Part shown: positions 10,101-16,938 of the stretch, piece by piece
Layout: each line of letters begins with the position of its first letter
Numbering within the stretch: position 1 is the first letter of the stretch
Origin: Xanthomonas sp. CFBP 8443
GTDB taxonomy: Bacteria > Pseudomonadota > Gammaproteobacteria > Xanthomonadales > Xanthomonadaceae
Assembly (NCBI RefSeq): GCF_025666195.1
Contig: NZ_CP102592.1
Coordinates: 5,146,001 to 5,210,000 of the forward strand
Reading direction: 5' to 3'
DNA: 64,000 nt
Program-made: the position numbers and the translations under genes
Notes under the pieces: model-generated
Seen by the model: only the letters and a program-made list of their open reading frames with translations
Told to the model about the DNA's origin: nothing
Database searches by the model: none

Positions 10101-10365
10101 CGATGTCCTCGGCGCTGATCGCATCGACCACGCCGGCGTTGTCGCGCTTGATCCCCATCGACTGGTTGAGGCTGTTGCGGATGCCGGTGACGCTGACCGT
10201 GTCCAGCGTGGTGGCATCGGCGGAAGACTGCTGCTGGCTGGTCTGTGCCTGCGTTTGCGCCTGGGTCTGCGGCGCCTGCTGGGCGAACGCCGGATTGATC
10301 ACCAGCACCCCGCCGACGAAGGTGAACATGGCCTTGGAGCGGAACTTCTTCAACTGCTGACGCAT
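7192..10365 (-). CDS. TonB-dependent receptor (long, Xanthomonas/Caulobacter type)
   Basis: A 1057-residue outer-membrane receptor that would import a ligand using TonB energy. The signal peptide ends near FAQQ, followed by a Gln/Thr-rich linker and a TonB box region TTLDTVSVTG. The plug carries the hallmark of the long TonB-receptor subfamily: SLNQSMGIKRDNAGVVDAIS, then EDIGKFPDTNLAESLQRITG and GEGAQVTARGFGPQFNAVT. The last strand ends YTVGVRYNF with the terminal Phe needed for BAM insertion. GAGGA precedes the ATG. It heads the receptor-SapC-cupin-halogenase unit. Family members are mostly carbohydrate receptors controlled by LacI-type regulators, which fits the palindromes upstream; the ligand is not identifiable. 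Confidence 0.93.
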   Translation of the reverse strand: MRQQLKKFRSKAMFTFVGGVLVINPAFAQQAPQTQAQTQAQTSQQQSSADATTLDTVSVTGIRNSLNQSMGIKRDNAGVVDAISAEDIGKFPDTNLAESLQRITGISIERRDGEGAQVTARGFGPQFNAVTLNGRVIPGADAFGAPGAVPIGGVDGGTRAFNFAQLASESITGLEVYKTSRANAPSGGIGATINILTDRPFNHKGLVASAGAKAAYDDSQPFDNKITPEVSGIFSYTNPDKTWGIGLSGSYQKRRGGSVQATENGWNIQRWTGTDPALRPDANVQNAPAIGQLYGMPNDLRYAFADFERERLNGQAVVQFAPTDSLTLTLDYTYSSNEIREDRGEQGIWLQRANSFTDLVFDTGQAVATPVYLRDVPNGAKDFGMEQQRNMQKYKLGSLGFNADWQATDRLRLTFDAHNSKTQSLPNDPVTGGSATYFSYAGTNNCTGGTQCGGQWAQELFFNNSLPIGARTWYPTAADSVAGTNGLLNQNFSPAEIGSQVLRIYYQSQVTEVKEGRVDGQFDFDNGRFQFGVDSAKTTMHRRISDTNSTLGDWSVANAGNEPGMIDLLQPVGITGMFNDFNASGAAPGAWRGNADQLAQWASTAYGATTRYNPQFSSDNQVEEKTRAAYMQLEFDGELGGMTTNTRIGVRYEKTDVVSTSQVSTPTALEWQANNDFRLLRSAELQPFSEKHSYSHILPNLDFSINLTDTLKARASFGQSIARAPYTNLIAGPTPGTPSGSILINPSTRASGSSENPSLDPLESNNLDLALEWYFADASYVSLTFWDKRVSNFIGTSVTRENLYGLTDPTSGPDAQAALAFLQSGACAAQVGAAGNDVAAACSANDTSLFSAMALLRNSAATGGLGAYNGSSAQTLALENAYDLVGEADDPLYEFDVSRPINQNKAKIHGWELGGQYFLGETGFGVYANYTVVKGDVGFDNTVLDRDQFALLGLSDTANVMLMYEKYGWSARLAWNWRDEYLIAANQNGSSRNPYYVEPYRQLDLSVSYAITDNLSVGFEAINLTSEDVRWHGRSEKQVIKVIDQSPRYTVGVRYNF

Positions 10366-10684
10366 CAGAATGTCCTCGGTGCTGGAGTCGGACGGGCAAC
10401 GCCGCCTACGGCGCCCGACGCGCGTCGCGCGCCGAAGCTGTCCCTGGTACGTGACACGCATCGCTGCATGCCTGCATGTGGTCCCCTAACTTCTTGTCGA
10501 TGGATGAATCGCGCCTTCCCCCCGAAGGGCGCCGGGTGCGCCATCGCGCGCCCGCTTCCGACCCGGGCGCCGACAGAGCCGCCCGCTACAGCGAATGCCG
10601 GTACTCAACTCGAAACAAGATCCATGCGGCGCTGCCGCCGCGGCGGATGACGCGATGGCCACGGCGTCAGCCCCTGGCTGCTCG

Positions 10685-10698
10685 TGATAGCGCTATCA
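10685..10698. promoter_or_regulatory. LacI-family operator, perfect 14-bp palindrome
   Basis: TGATAGCGCTATCA is a perfect palindrome with the central CG typical of LacI-family operators. It resembles the xylan-regulon box reported for Xanthomonas (TGGTAGCGCTAACA). It lies about 320 bases upstream of the TonB receptor at 10365 and probably controls that operon. No LacI gene adjoins it. Confidence 0.6.
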
Positions 10699-10795
10699 AC
10701 CGACCGCGCAAACCTAATCCCGTGTGCCAACGTTTGTCACCGTGCGGCGCAACAAAGCTACGTTATGCAGACATTCACTGGGATGCGGACCACGA

Positions 10796-10809
10796 TGTAA
10801 GCGTTATCA
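10796..10809. promoter_or_regulatory. Second LacI-type operator, imperfect palindrome
   Basis: TGTAAGCGTTATCA read on the other strand is TGATAACGCTTACA, which matches the palindrome at 10685 in 11 of 14 positions and keeps the central CG. The two centres are 111 bases apart, a spacing compatible with DNA looping by a tetrameric or paired repressor. It is weaker evidence than the perfect site. Confidence 0.4.
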
Positions 10810-11138
10810 GTTGCAGGCGTTGCGCAAGCGGCCCGCCTGCAGCGGAATGCTGGAGTTGCGCGTCGCCGCGAGGCCATGGACGCATGCGCAAGGCGCGTGG
10901 ACGCTGCCGCGTTGGCGTGGTCACGCTGATGTAGACAAAACGGCGGCACGCGCGTGCCCCGGCGCGAGATGGGCGTGCGTGCGCATCGCGACCGCGCATG
11001 CGCAAGCTCGGGGCTTACGCAATGGCACGCGGCTGGAAGCGTTCTCAGCCACGACCGCACCGCCGCATCGCGATGCCAGCGCGCCGCCGGAACGATGGGC
11101 TTTGCTGCGCGCGGCAAACGCCAGCGCGCAGCGGCGGG

Positions 11139-12320
11139 TCAGTTCAGGACGCGGCAGAACACCGCTTTCAGGTAGCGCGATTCCTGCACGTGGGCCATGA
11201 ACGGGTGGTCGGCGCCGGCGCCGGCCACTTTCAGGATCTGGATCGTGCGGCCGGAGAAATACGCGGCGCGACGCAGCATGTCCAGGAACTCGTGCTCGGC
11301 GACCAGGCCGGTGCAGGAGAACGTGGCGAACAGGCCGCCGGGCGCGACCACGCCCAGCGCCAGCTTGTTCATGTCCAGGTATTTCTTCAGCGCCGGGATC
11401 ACCTGGTCGCGGTCGCGGGTCATCTTGGCCGGGTCCAGGATCACCACGTCGTAGCGGTCGCCGCGCAGCGCCGCGTCGCGCAGGTACGGGAAGATGTCGG
11501 CCTGCACCAACTTGAGCCGCACGTCGTTGAGCTTGGCGTTGCCCTTGGCGATCTCGATCACGTCCTCGTCGATGTCCACGCCGACCACGTCCTCGGCGCC
11601 GCGCACCTTGGCGTAGACGGCGAAGCCGCCGGTGTTGCAGCACAGGTCGAGCACGCGCTTGCCGGCCACCTGCTGGCTCAGCCACTGGCGGTTCTCGCGC
11701 TGGTCGGCGAAGAAGCCGGTCTTGTGCGCGCCGGCCGGGTCGGCGCGGAACCGCACGCCGTATTCGCTGATGATCGCCGGCTCCGGACGCTCGCCGCTGC
11801 TGGACACCGGGCGGTAGTCGAAGCTCTCCTGCTTCTGCACGTGCTCCTCGGCGAAGCTGTAGAAACGCGCGCCGGGGAACTGGGTGCGCAGCGCGGCGTA
11901 GATCCACTCGCGGTAGCGGAACATGCCGGCGCTGAAGAACTCCACCACCAGCAGATCGCCGTAGCGGTCCACCACCAGCCCGGACAGGCCGTCGCCCTCG
12001 GCGTGCACCACGCGCCAGGCGTCGGACACCGCGTCCAGCTTCAGCACGTCGCGGCGCAGCGACACCGCCTCGGCGATCTTGCCGGCGAACCAGGCTTCGT
12101 CGACCGGCACGTCGCGATCGATCTCCAGGATGCGCACGGCGATGCGCGAATGGCCGTTGTAGAAGCCGCGGCCGATCCACTCCCCGTCCACCCCGACCAC
12201 GTCGACGAGGCTGCCCGGCTTGGGCTTGGCGGCGGGCTTTTCGACCAGTTTCTGGAAGATCCACGGATGGCTGGAGCGCCAGGCGTTCTTGAGGCGGACT
12301 ACGGGCAGGGGAGTATTCAT
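11139..12320 (-). CDS. rlmI: 23S rRNA (cytosine-1962-C5)-methyltransferase RlmI-like
   Basis: A 393-residue SAM-dependent RNA m5C methyltransferase. The N-terminal third is a PUA-type RNA-binding domain (RLKNAWRSSHPWIFQKLVEK, then GRGFYNGHSRIAVRIL). The SAM motif I is VLDLCCNTGGFAVYA, motif IV is VVILDPAKMTRDRD, and the catalytic Cys motif is FATFSCTG. The central AHKTGFFADQRENR is diagnostic of the RlmI/YccW class. The start at 12320 is used; an in-frame ATG at 12329 adds three residues and cannot be excluded. It modifies rRNA in the cytosol as a housekeeping enzyme, divergent from the riboswitch-controlled terC gene. Confidence 0.92.
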   Translation of the reverse strand: MNTPLPVVRLKNAWRSSHPWIFQKLVEKPAAKPKPGSLVDVVGVDGEWIGRGFYNGHSRIAVRILEIDRDVPVDEAWFAGKIAEAVSLRRDVLKLDAVSDAWRVVHAEGDGLSGLVVDRYGDLLVVEFFSAGMFRYREWIYAALRTQFPGARFYSFAEEHVQKQESFDYRPVSSSGERPEPAIISEYGVRFRADPAGAHKTGFFADQRENRQWLSQQVAGKRVLDLCCNTGGFAVYAKVRGAEDVVGVDIDEDVIEIAKGNAKLNDVRLKLVQADIFPYLRDAALRGDRYDVVILDPAKMTRDRDQVIPALKKYLDMNKLALGVVAPGGLFATFSCTGLVAEHEFLDMLRRAAYFSGRTIQILKVAGAGADHPFMAHVQESRYLKAVFCRVLN

Positions 12321-12372
12321 GAACGCCATTGTATCCGCCCGGATTGACGCCACCGCCGCCAGCCGCAAGAAT

Positions 12373-12490
12373 GGGCGCAGAAGGGGAGTAGCTCCCGACG
12401 TTGTCGCCGTCAATTCGAGCCCGCAGGCTCCGGTGCAACGGCAGCCGGAACATCGGCTGCGAGCGAGACCTTCGCCGCAGTGGCGAAGGC
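12373..12490 (+). ncRNA. yybP-ykoY (Mn2+) riboswitch upstream of terC/alx
   Basis: The leader of the TerC-family gene contains the conserved 5' element AAGGGGAGTAGC (12381-12392), a GTCGCCGTCAATTCGAG-like middle, and the 3' element GCGAGACC (12463-12470). Together these are the core of the Mn2+-sensing yybP-ykoY riboswitch, known from Xanthomonas and from E. coli alx. The closing stem can form between GGCG/AAGG (12374-12384) and CCTTCGCC (12469-12476). The same CCTTCGCC can instead pair with GGCGAAGG (12482-12489) around a five-base loop, giving mutually exclusive structures. There is no following T-run, so translational control or non-classical termination is more likely than a standard terminator. 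Confidence 0.8.
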
Positions 12491-12576
12491 ATTCCTCTGG
12501 CAACGACCCATCGTTTCCGTCCAGGACGCCTCGCCGCCACGGCCCGAGGTTCAACCTTCACTGACGGGAATTCCCC

Positions 12577-13530
12577 ATGCAAACGATAGGCAACGTGTGG
12601 TTGTGGAGCGGTTTCGCGATCGTGGTGATCGCGGCGCTGCTGGCGGATCTGGTGCTGATGCGCCACGGCGGTCCGCACAAGGTCACCTTCAAGGAAGCGC
12701 TGTGGTGGAGCCTGGGCTGGATCGGGCTGGCGCTGGCGTTCAACGCCGGCCTGTGGTGGTACCTGCGCGAGACCATCGACGTGGCCACCGGCAACCAGTA
12801 CGCGCTGGAGTTCCTGACCGGCTACCTGGTGGAGAAGTCGCTGGCGGTCGACAACATCTTCGTGTTCCTGATGATCATGAGCTACTTCGCGGTGCCGGAG
12901 GAGCAGCGCCAGCGCGTGCTGGTGATCGGCGTGCTCGGCGCGATCGTGCTGCGCGCGATCATGATCTTCGCCGGCTCGGTGCTGCTGACCAAGTTCCACT
13001 GGCTGCTGTACGTGTTCGGCGCGTTCCTGCTGCTGACCGGCATCAAGATGTGGTTCTCGGCGGGCAAGGAGCCGGACCTGGAGGCCAACCCGGTGCTGCG
13101 CTTCATGCGCAAGCACCTGCGCCTGACCCCGCAGTACCACGGCAACGCGCTGAGCGTGACCCAGGAAGGCAAGCGCTGGTTCACCCCGCTGTTCGCGGTG
13201 CTGATGCTGATCGCCATCACCGACGTGATCTTCGCGGTGGACAGCATTCCGGCGATCTTCGCGATCACCACCGACCCGTTCCTGGTGCTGACCTCCAACG
13301 TGTTCGCGGTGCTGGGCCTGCGCGCGATGTTCTTCCTGCTGGCGGGCATGGCCGACCGCTTCCACCTGCTGCCGTACGGGCTGGCGATCGTGCTGGTGTT
13401 CATCGGCACCAAGATGCTGATCATCGACCTGTACAAGATCCCGGTGCTGGTGTCGCTGCTGGCGGTGGCGCTGGTCATCGGCGCGACGGTGGCGTTGAGC
13501 CTGCTGCGCCCGGCCAAGCCGGCGCACTAG
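12577..13530 (+). CDS. alx: TerC/Alx family integral membrane protein (probable Mn2+ export)
   Basis: A 317-residue polytopic inner-membrane protein with about nine hydrophobic segments. The TerC signatures are FLTGYLVEKSLAVDNIFVFL near residue 85 and the internally repeated ITDVIFAVDSIPAIFAITTD. The acidic residues within the membrane (E and D in EKSLAVDN and DVIFAVDS) are the presumed metal-coordinating positions. The family is linked to Mn2+ efflux or metalation of exported proteins. The Mn2+ riboswitch directly upstream strongly supports a manganese role here. A GC hairpin follows the stop. Start MQTIGNVWLWSGFAIVV is the first good ATG after the riboswitch. Confidence 0.9.
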   Translation: MQTIGNVWLWSGFAIVVIAALLADLVLMRHGGPHKVTFKEALWWSLGWIGLALAFNAGLWWYLRETIDVATGNQYALEFLTGYLVEKSLAVDNIFVFLMIMSYFAVPEEQRQRVLVIGVLGAIVLRAIMIFAGSVLLTKFHWLLYVFGAFLLLTGIKMWFSAGKEPDLEANPVLRFMRKHLRLTPQYHGNALSVTQEGKRWFTPLFAVLMLIAITDVIFAVDSIPAIFAITTDPFLVLTSNVFAVLGLRAMFFLLAGMADRFHLLPYGLAIVLVFIGTKMLIIDLYKIPVLVSLLAVALVIGATVALSLLRPAKPAH

Positions 13531-13544
13531 GGCGCGGGACGGGT

Positions 13545-13572
13545 CGCGGCCGCGGATTGTCCCGCGGCCGCG
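13545..13572 (+). terminator. Strong GC hairpin after terC/alx
   Basis: CGCGGCCGCGG (13545-13555) pairs perfectly with CCGCGGCCGCG (13562-13572) around a six-base loop. There is no T-run, so it may be a processing or stability hairpin rather than an intrinsic terminator. Confidence 0.45.
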
Positions 13573-13632
13573 GCCAGTCCCTCCCACCGGTGGCGCCTTG
13601 CCCTGGGCAATGGACGTCGCCATCCAGGGACC

Positions 13633-14421
13633 ATGGACACCTCTTCTTCGCTCGCCTCGCCCCCGCCCGCCGACGACGCGCAGGCGCAGGACCGCTTCGA
13701 CCGGGCCCGGATCCTGCGCGCCTTCAACGCCAGCCTGGCCCTGATCGCGGTGCTGGTGGCGGTGTTCGCCAGCCAGGACCTGTTCGACTGGCGGCCGTGG
13801 TCGGTGGGGCCGCAGCAGGCCAGCGGCCTGCTCGGGGTGCTGACCGCGCCGTTGCTGCACGGTTCGCTGGAGCACCTGGCCGGCAACGCCGGCGCGCTGC
13901 TGATCCTGGGCACGCTGGCCGGCAGCGTGTATCCGCGCGCCACCCTGGCGGCGCTGCCGTTGCTGTGGCTGGGCTCGGGCCTGGGCGCGTGGCTGCTTGG
14001 CGACCCCGGCAGCCACCATCTGGGCGCCAGCGGCGTCACCCATGGGCTGCTGTTCCTGGTGTTCGCGCTCGGGTTGCTGCGCCGTGACCGCGCCGCGATC
14101 GCCGCCAGCATGATCGCGTTCCTGTTCTACGGCGGCATGCTGATGACGGTGGTGCCGCACGAGGCCGGCGTGTCCTGGCAGTCGCACCTGGGCGGCGCGC
14201 TGGGCGGCGCGGTCGCGGCGCTGCTGCTGCGCCACCGCGACCCGCTGCCGCCACGCAAGCGCTACAGCTGGGAAGACGAGGACGAGGAGACGCTGTCGGC
14301 GCTGGACGAGGAACTGGAACCGCCGCCGCCGGCGCAGGTACCGGTGCTGTGGCAACCGCCGCAGGTGCCGCGCGGCGTGGTGCTGCGCTTCCCGCCGCGG
14401 CAGGAGCGCGACGAGGGCTGA
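13633..14421 (+). CDS. Rhomboid-family intramembrane serine protease
   Basis: A 262-residue membrane protein with about six transmembrane segments. It shows the rhomboid motifs LEHLAGNAGAL (oxyanion His/Asn region, 79-90), the nucleophile GASG (Ser133) and the catalytic histidine in SHLGG (His185). The N-terminal 25 residues and the C-terminal 65 residues are cytosolic. The tail is strongly acidic and then Pro-rich (DEDEETLSALDEELEPPPPA), which is unusual and may recruit a partner. It is co-directional with terC/alx but separated by a hairpin. The substrate is unknown. Confidence 0.88.
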   Translation: MDTSSSLASPPPADDAQAQDRFDRARILRAFNASLALIAVLVAVFASQDLFDWRPWSVGPQQASGLLGVLTAPLLHGSLEHLAGNAGALLILGTLAGSVYPRATLAALPLLWLGSGLGAWLLGDPGSHHLGASGVTHGLLFLVFALGLLRRDRAAIAASMIAFLFYGGMLMTVVPHEAGVSWQSHLGGALGGAVAALLLRHRDPLPPRKRYSWEDEDEETLSALDEELEPPPPAQVPVLWQPPQVPRGVVLRFPPRQERDEG

Positions 14422-14555
14422 GGCCTCTGCCGCGGGCGTGGTTGCCTCGCTGCGCAGTACGACAGCGGCTGTCTGCCTGCAGCTGCGCTCTGCCCCAGGA
14501 CGCCCAGCGCTGGACTCTGGCGACCCAGGTGTTTACGGTTGCCGCGGGCTTTTTG

Positions 14556-14616
14556 TGGGAGCGACTTCAGTCGCGACGCACTATCGGTAAGGCCGTCGCG
14601 ACTGAAGTCGCTCCTA
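14556..14616. repeat. Inverted pair of GTAG-type palindromic repeats
   Basis: GGGAGCGACTTCAGTCGCGA (from 14557) is mirrored by TCGCGACTGAAGTCGCTCCT (to 14615), so the two units form one large hairpin between the rhomboid and phosphatase genes. The unit belongs to the dispersed family whose full head is GTAGGAGCG. Similar units recur at 16664, 16729, 20594, 20658, 48866, 48909, 56225 and 59480. Confidence 0.85.
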
Positions 14617-14742
14617 CGGGTTCGCCCCCGCTCGGCATGATTGCTGCCGTCCCAGTCCAATACCGGCCGCCGCCTTGGCCGCCTGCCGCGCCGCGGCGCC
14701 GGCCGTACACTGGCCGATCCGCCGTCGCCCGCCCGAGATCGC

Positions 14743-15609
14743 ATGCCCGCGTCCCCTGCCTTCCGTTTCCGTTCCGCCGCCCTCGCCCTGCTGGCGATGG
14801 CGCTTGCCGCGTGCAGCACCTCGCCCACCCGTGCGCCGGTACCGGCGCCGGACCAGGCGATGGCCGCGGCCGAGCCGGACAAGGCGATCGGCTACCTCGC
14901 CGCTGCCGCGGTCCCGGCCAGTCTGCAGCTGCTGCCGCCGCCACCGGCCGAGGGCTCGCCTGGGGAGACGCTGGACCTGGCGGTCAACCGCGAGGCGCTG
15001 GCGTTGCAAGGCAGCGCGCGCTGGCAGCAGGCCGCGCGCGACGCCGAACTGAGCTTCCCGGCCGGCGCCGGCCAGTTCGCCTGCGCGCTGGGCGTGGCCA
15101 TCGACGCGCAACACACCCCGCACCTGTACACCTTGCTGGAACGCAGCCGCATCGATGCCAGTGCCGCGACCAAGGCGGCCAAGAACCAGTACCTGCGCCC
15201 GCGCCCGTTCATGCGCAACCAGCAGCCGACCTGCACCCCGGACGACGAGGACGGGCTGCGCCACAGCGGCTCCTATCCGTCCGGGCACAGCGCCATCGGC
15301 TGGGCCTGGGCGCTGATCCTCGGCGAGATCGCGCCCGATCGCGCCGACGCCTTGATCGCCCGCGGTCGCAACTACGGCGAAAGCCGGCTGGTATGCAACG
15401 TGCACTGGCAGAGCGACGTGCTGGCCGGCCGCTTCATGGGCGCGGCGGCGGTGGCCAGGCTGCATGCCGACCCGGCATTCCGCGCCGACCTGGAGGCGGC
15501 GCGCGGCGAGATCGCACGCGCGCAGGCGCAGGGCGCCACGCCGAGCGAGGACTGCGCGGCGCAGATGCAGACGCAGACGCTGCAGGTGCAGCCGGCCAGC
15601 GCCCTGTAG
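14743..15609 (+). CDS. phoN: Class A nonspecific acid phosphatase, lipoprotein (copy 1)
   Basis: A 288-residue exported phosphatase of the PAP2/class A acid phosphatase family that removes phosphate from organic monoesters in the periplasm. The start MPASPAFRF precedes a lipoprotein signal peptide with lipobox LAAC. The three-part vanadium-phosphatase signature is present: KNQYLRPRPF (KX6RP), GSYPSGHSAIGWAWA, and GRNYGESRLVCNVHWQSD (SRX5HX3D). The 34-codon upstream extension is Arg/Pro-rich and rejected. It is a tandem paralogue of the next gene, roughly co-linear from about residue 45 to the end, so one arose by duplication. The lipobox distinguishes it from copy 2, which has a cleavable signal peptide. 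Confidence 0.92.
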   Translation: MPASPAFRFRSAALALLAMALAACSTSPTRAPVPAPDQAMAAAEPDKAIGYLAAAAVPASLQLLPPPPAEGSPGETLDLAVNREALALQGSARWQQAARDAELSFPAGAGQFACALGVAIDAQHTPHLYTLLERSRIDASAATKAAKNQYLRPRPFMRNQQPTCTPDDEDGLRHSGSYPSGHSAIGWAWALILGEIAPDRADALIARGRNYGESRLVCNVHWQSDVLAGRFMGAAAVARLHADPAFRADLEAARGEIARAQAQGATPSEDCAAQMQTQTLQVQPASAL

Positions 15610-15778
15610 CGCGTCGCCGGAACGGCCCCCGCACGGGCTGCGCCGGCCGCTGCATCCGGCGCTGGCCAAGACTGCGTCGGCGTTTGCCTGACGCCAGCTG
15701 TACGGCCATCGCGACGGTGCCACGCACTGTCACATGCGTGCCTTCACATGGCCGGTTTCCCCCGCAATGGATTTCGCC

Positions 15779-16633
15779 ATGGTTCGTCGCTCTTCCCGTT
15801 TCCCCGTGCTCGCCGGCCTCGGCCTGGCCCTGGCCGCCGCGATCGCCGCGCCGGTCGTGTTGCAGGCCAAGCCGCCCGCCGCGCCGGCGCCCACGCCGAT
15901 GGCCGAGGCCAAGGTCAGCGGCTATCTCACGCCATCGCAACTGCCCGACAGCCTGCTGCTGGTGCCGCCACCGCCGGCCAAGGGCTCGCCCGGGCGCGCG
16001 CTGGACGAAGCGGTGAACCAGGAAGCGCGGGCGATGCGCGGCACGCCGCGCTTCGCGCTGGCCGCACAGGACGCCGAACTGCACTTCCCCGGCGCGGCCA
16101 ACCATTTCAGCTGCCCGCTAGGCGTCCAGGTCAGCGTCGAGCACACCCCGCACCTGTACCAGCTGCTGCAACGCGTGGCCGAAGACGCCGGCGACGCCGC
16201 GGAGAAGGCCAAGGCCTACTACCACGTGCCACGCCCGTTCATGGACAACGGCGAAGCCAGCTGCACGCCTGCCGACGAGGCCGAGCTGCGCCCGAACGGT
16301 TCCTACCCGTCCGGCCACACCTCCATCGGCTGGGCCTGGGCGCAGGTGCTCAGCGAAGCCGACCCGGCGCGCACCGACGCGCTGATGGCGCGCGGCCGCA
16401 GCTACGGCGAGAGCCGCATCGTCTGCAACGTGCATTGGCAGAGCGACGTGCTGGCCAGCCGCATCGTCGGCGCGGCGACGGTGGCCAGGCTGCAGGACAA
16501 CCCGCAGTTCCGCGCCGACTTGGACGGCGCGCGCAAGGAGATCGCCGACGCGCGCGCGCAAGGCCTGAAACCGGCCAAGGATTGCGCTGCGGAAACCGAG
16601 ACGCTGCAGGTACGGCCGGCGAGCGCGCTGTAG
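15779..16633 (+). CDS. phoN: Class A nonspecific acid phosphatase, secreted (copy 2)
   Basis: A 284-residue paralogue of the preceding gene. The signal peptide is MVRRSSRFPVLAGLGLALAA followed by AIAAPVVLQA, with no lipobox, so the protein should be soluble and periplasmic. An in-frame ATG at 15767 would add four residues. The catalytic signature is complete: KAYYHVPRPF, GSYPSGHTSIGWAWAQ, and GRSYGESRIVCNVHWQSD. The C-terminus LQVRPASAL is nearly identical to LQVQPASAL of copy 1. The last 250 bases plus downstream repeats are partly duplicated again at 20375-20735, where the copy is broken. Confidence 0.91.
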   Translation: MVRRSSRFPVLAGLGLALAAAIAAPVVLQAKPPAAPAPTPMAEAKVSGYLTPSQLPDSLLLVPPPPAKGSPGRALDEAVNQEARAMRGTPRFALAAQDAELHFPGAANHFSCPLGVQVSVEHTPHLYQLLQRVAEDAGDAAEKAKAYYHVPRPFMDNGEASCTPADEAELRPNGSYPSGHTSIGWAWAQVLSEADPARTDALMARGRSYGESRIVCNVHWQSDVLASRIVGAATVARLQDNPQFRADLDGARKEIADARAQGLKPAKDCAAETETLQVRPASAL

Positions 16634-16663
16634 GGCGGGATCGCTGCGGTGATCGATTGATCG

Positions 16664-16751
16664 GTCGCGGCTGAAGCCGCCCCTACAAACGCGTGCATGC
16701 CGCTTGCGCCGAGCCCGCACGCGCTTCTGTAGGAGCGGCTTCAGCCACGAC
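16664..16751. repeat. Inverted pair of GTAG-type palindromes
   Basis: GTCGCGGCTGAAGCCGCC (from 16664) faces GTAGGAGCGGCTTCAGCC (from 16729), separated by about 42 bases. A matching pair with similar flanks (AACGCTTTTCGATCC-like sequence after it) occurs at 20594-20680, showing that this segment was duplicated together with the phosphatase 3' end. Confidence 0.85.
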
Positions 16752-16877
16752 GCTTTTCGATCCCCGGGGAGGCTTCGTTGCGTCGCCACTGAAGCGAGCC
16801 GCCGGTCGCCGGTGCAGCGGATCGACGCACTGCGACCGGTGGACGGCACCGCTCTGCCGCCGGCCCGCCGCCACGCC

Positions 16878-16917
16878 ACAAAGCGAAGCGCCCGGCTAAG
16901 CAGGGCGCTCCGTTTGT
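16878..16917. terminator. Bidirectional terminator after TonB receptor 2
   Basis: AGCGCCC (16887-16893) pairs with GGGCGCT (16903-16909), and the flanking ACAAAGCG pairs with CGTTTGT, giving a long stem with a nine-base loop. On the minus strand the hairpin is followed by a weakly T-rich TTCGCTTTGT. It sits about 20 bases after the receptor stop. Confidence 0.65.
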
Positions 16918-16938
16918 ATCGCTACTCCAGCAACCGCA

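Larger units (their letters stand above)
10366..11138. other. Intergenic region upstream of the TonB receptor
   Basis: This 773-base gap separates the end of rlmI from the receptor start. I find no convincing gene: the short open frames are Arg/Ala/His-rich and have no ribosome sites. It holds two LacI-type palindromes (listed separately), both more than 300 bases before the receptor ATG, implying a distant promoter with a long leader or an unseen small gene. Confidence 0.6.

Noticed and set aside
5264..10399. A minus-strand open frame of more than 1700 codons spanning the cupin, SapC and TonB receptor genes
   Set aside because: It is a GC-bias shadow joined to the genuine cupin frame. Only the last 339 codons have family motifs; the rest is Arg/Gln/Pro-rich and antiparallel in composition to the real receptor and SapC frames.
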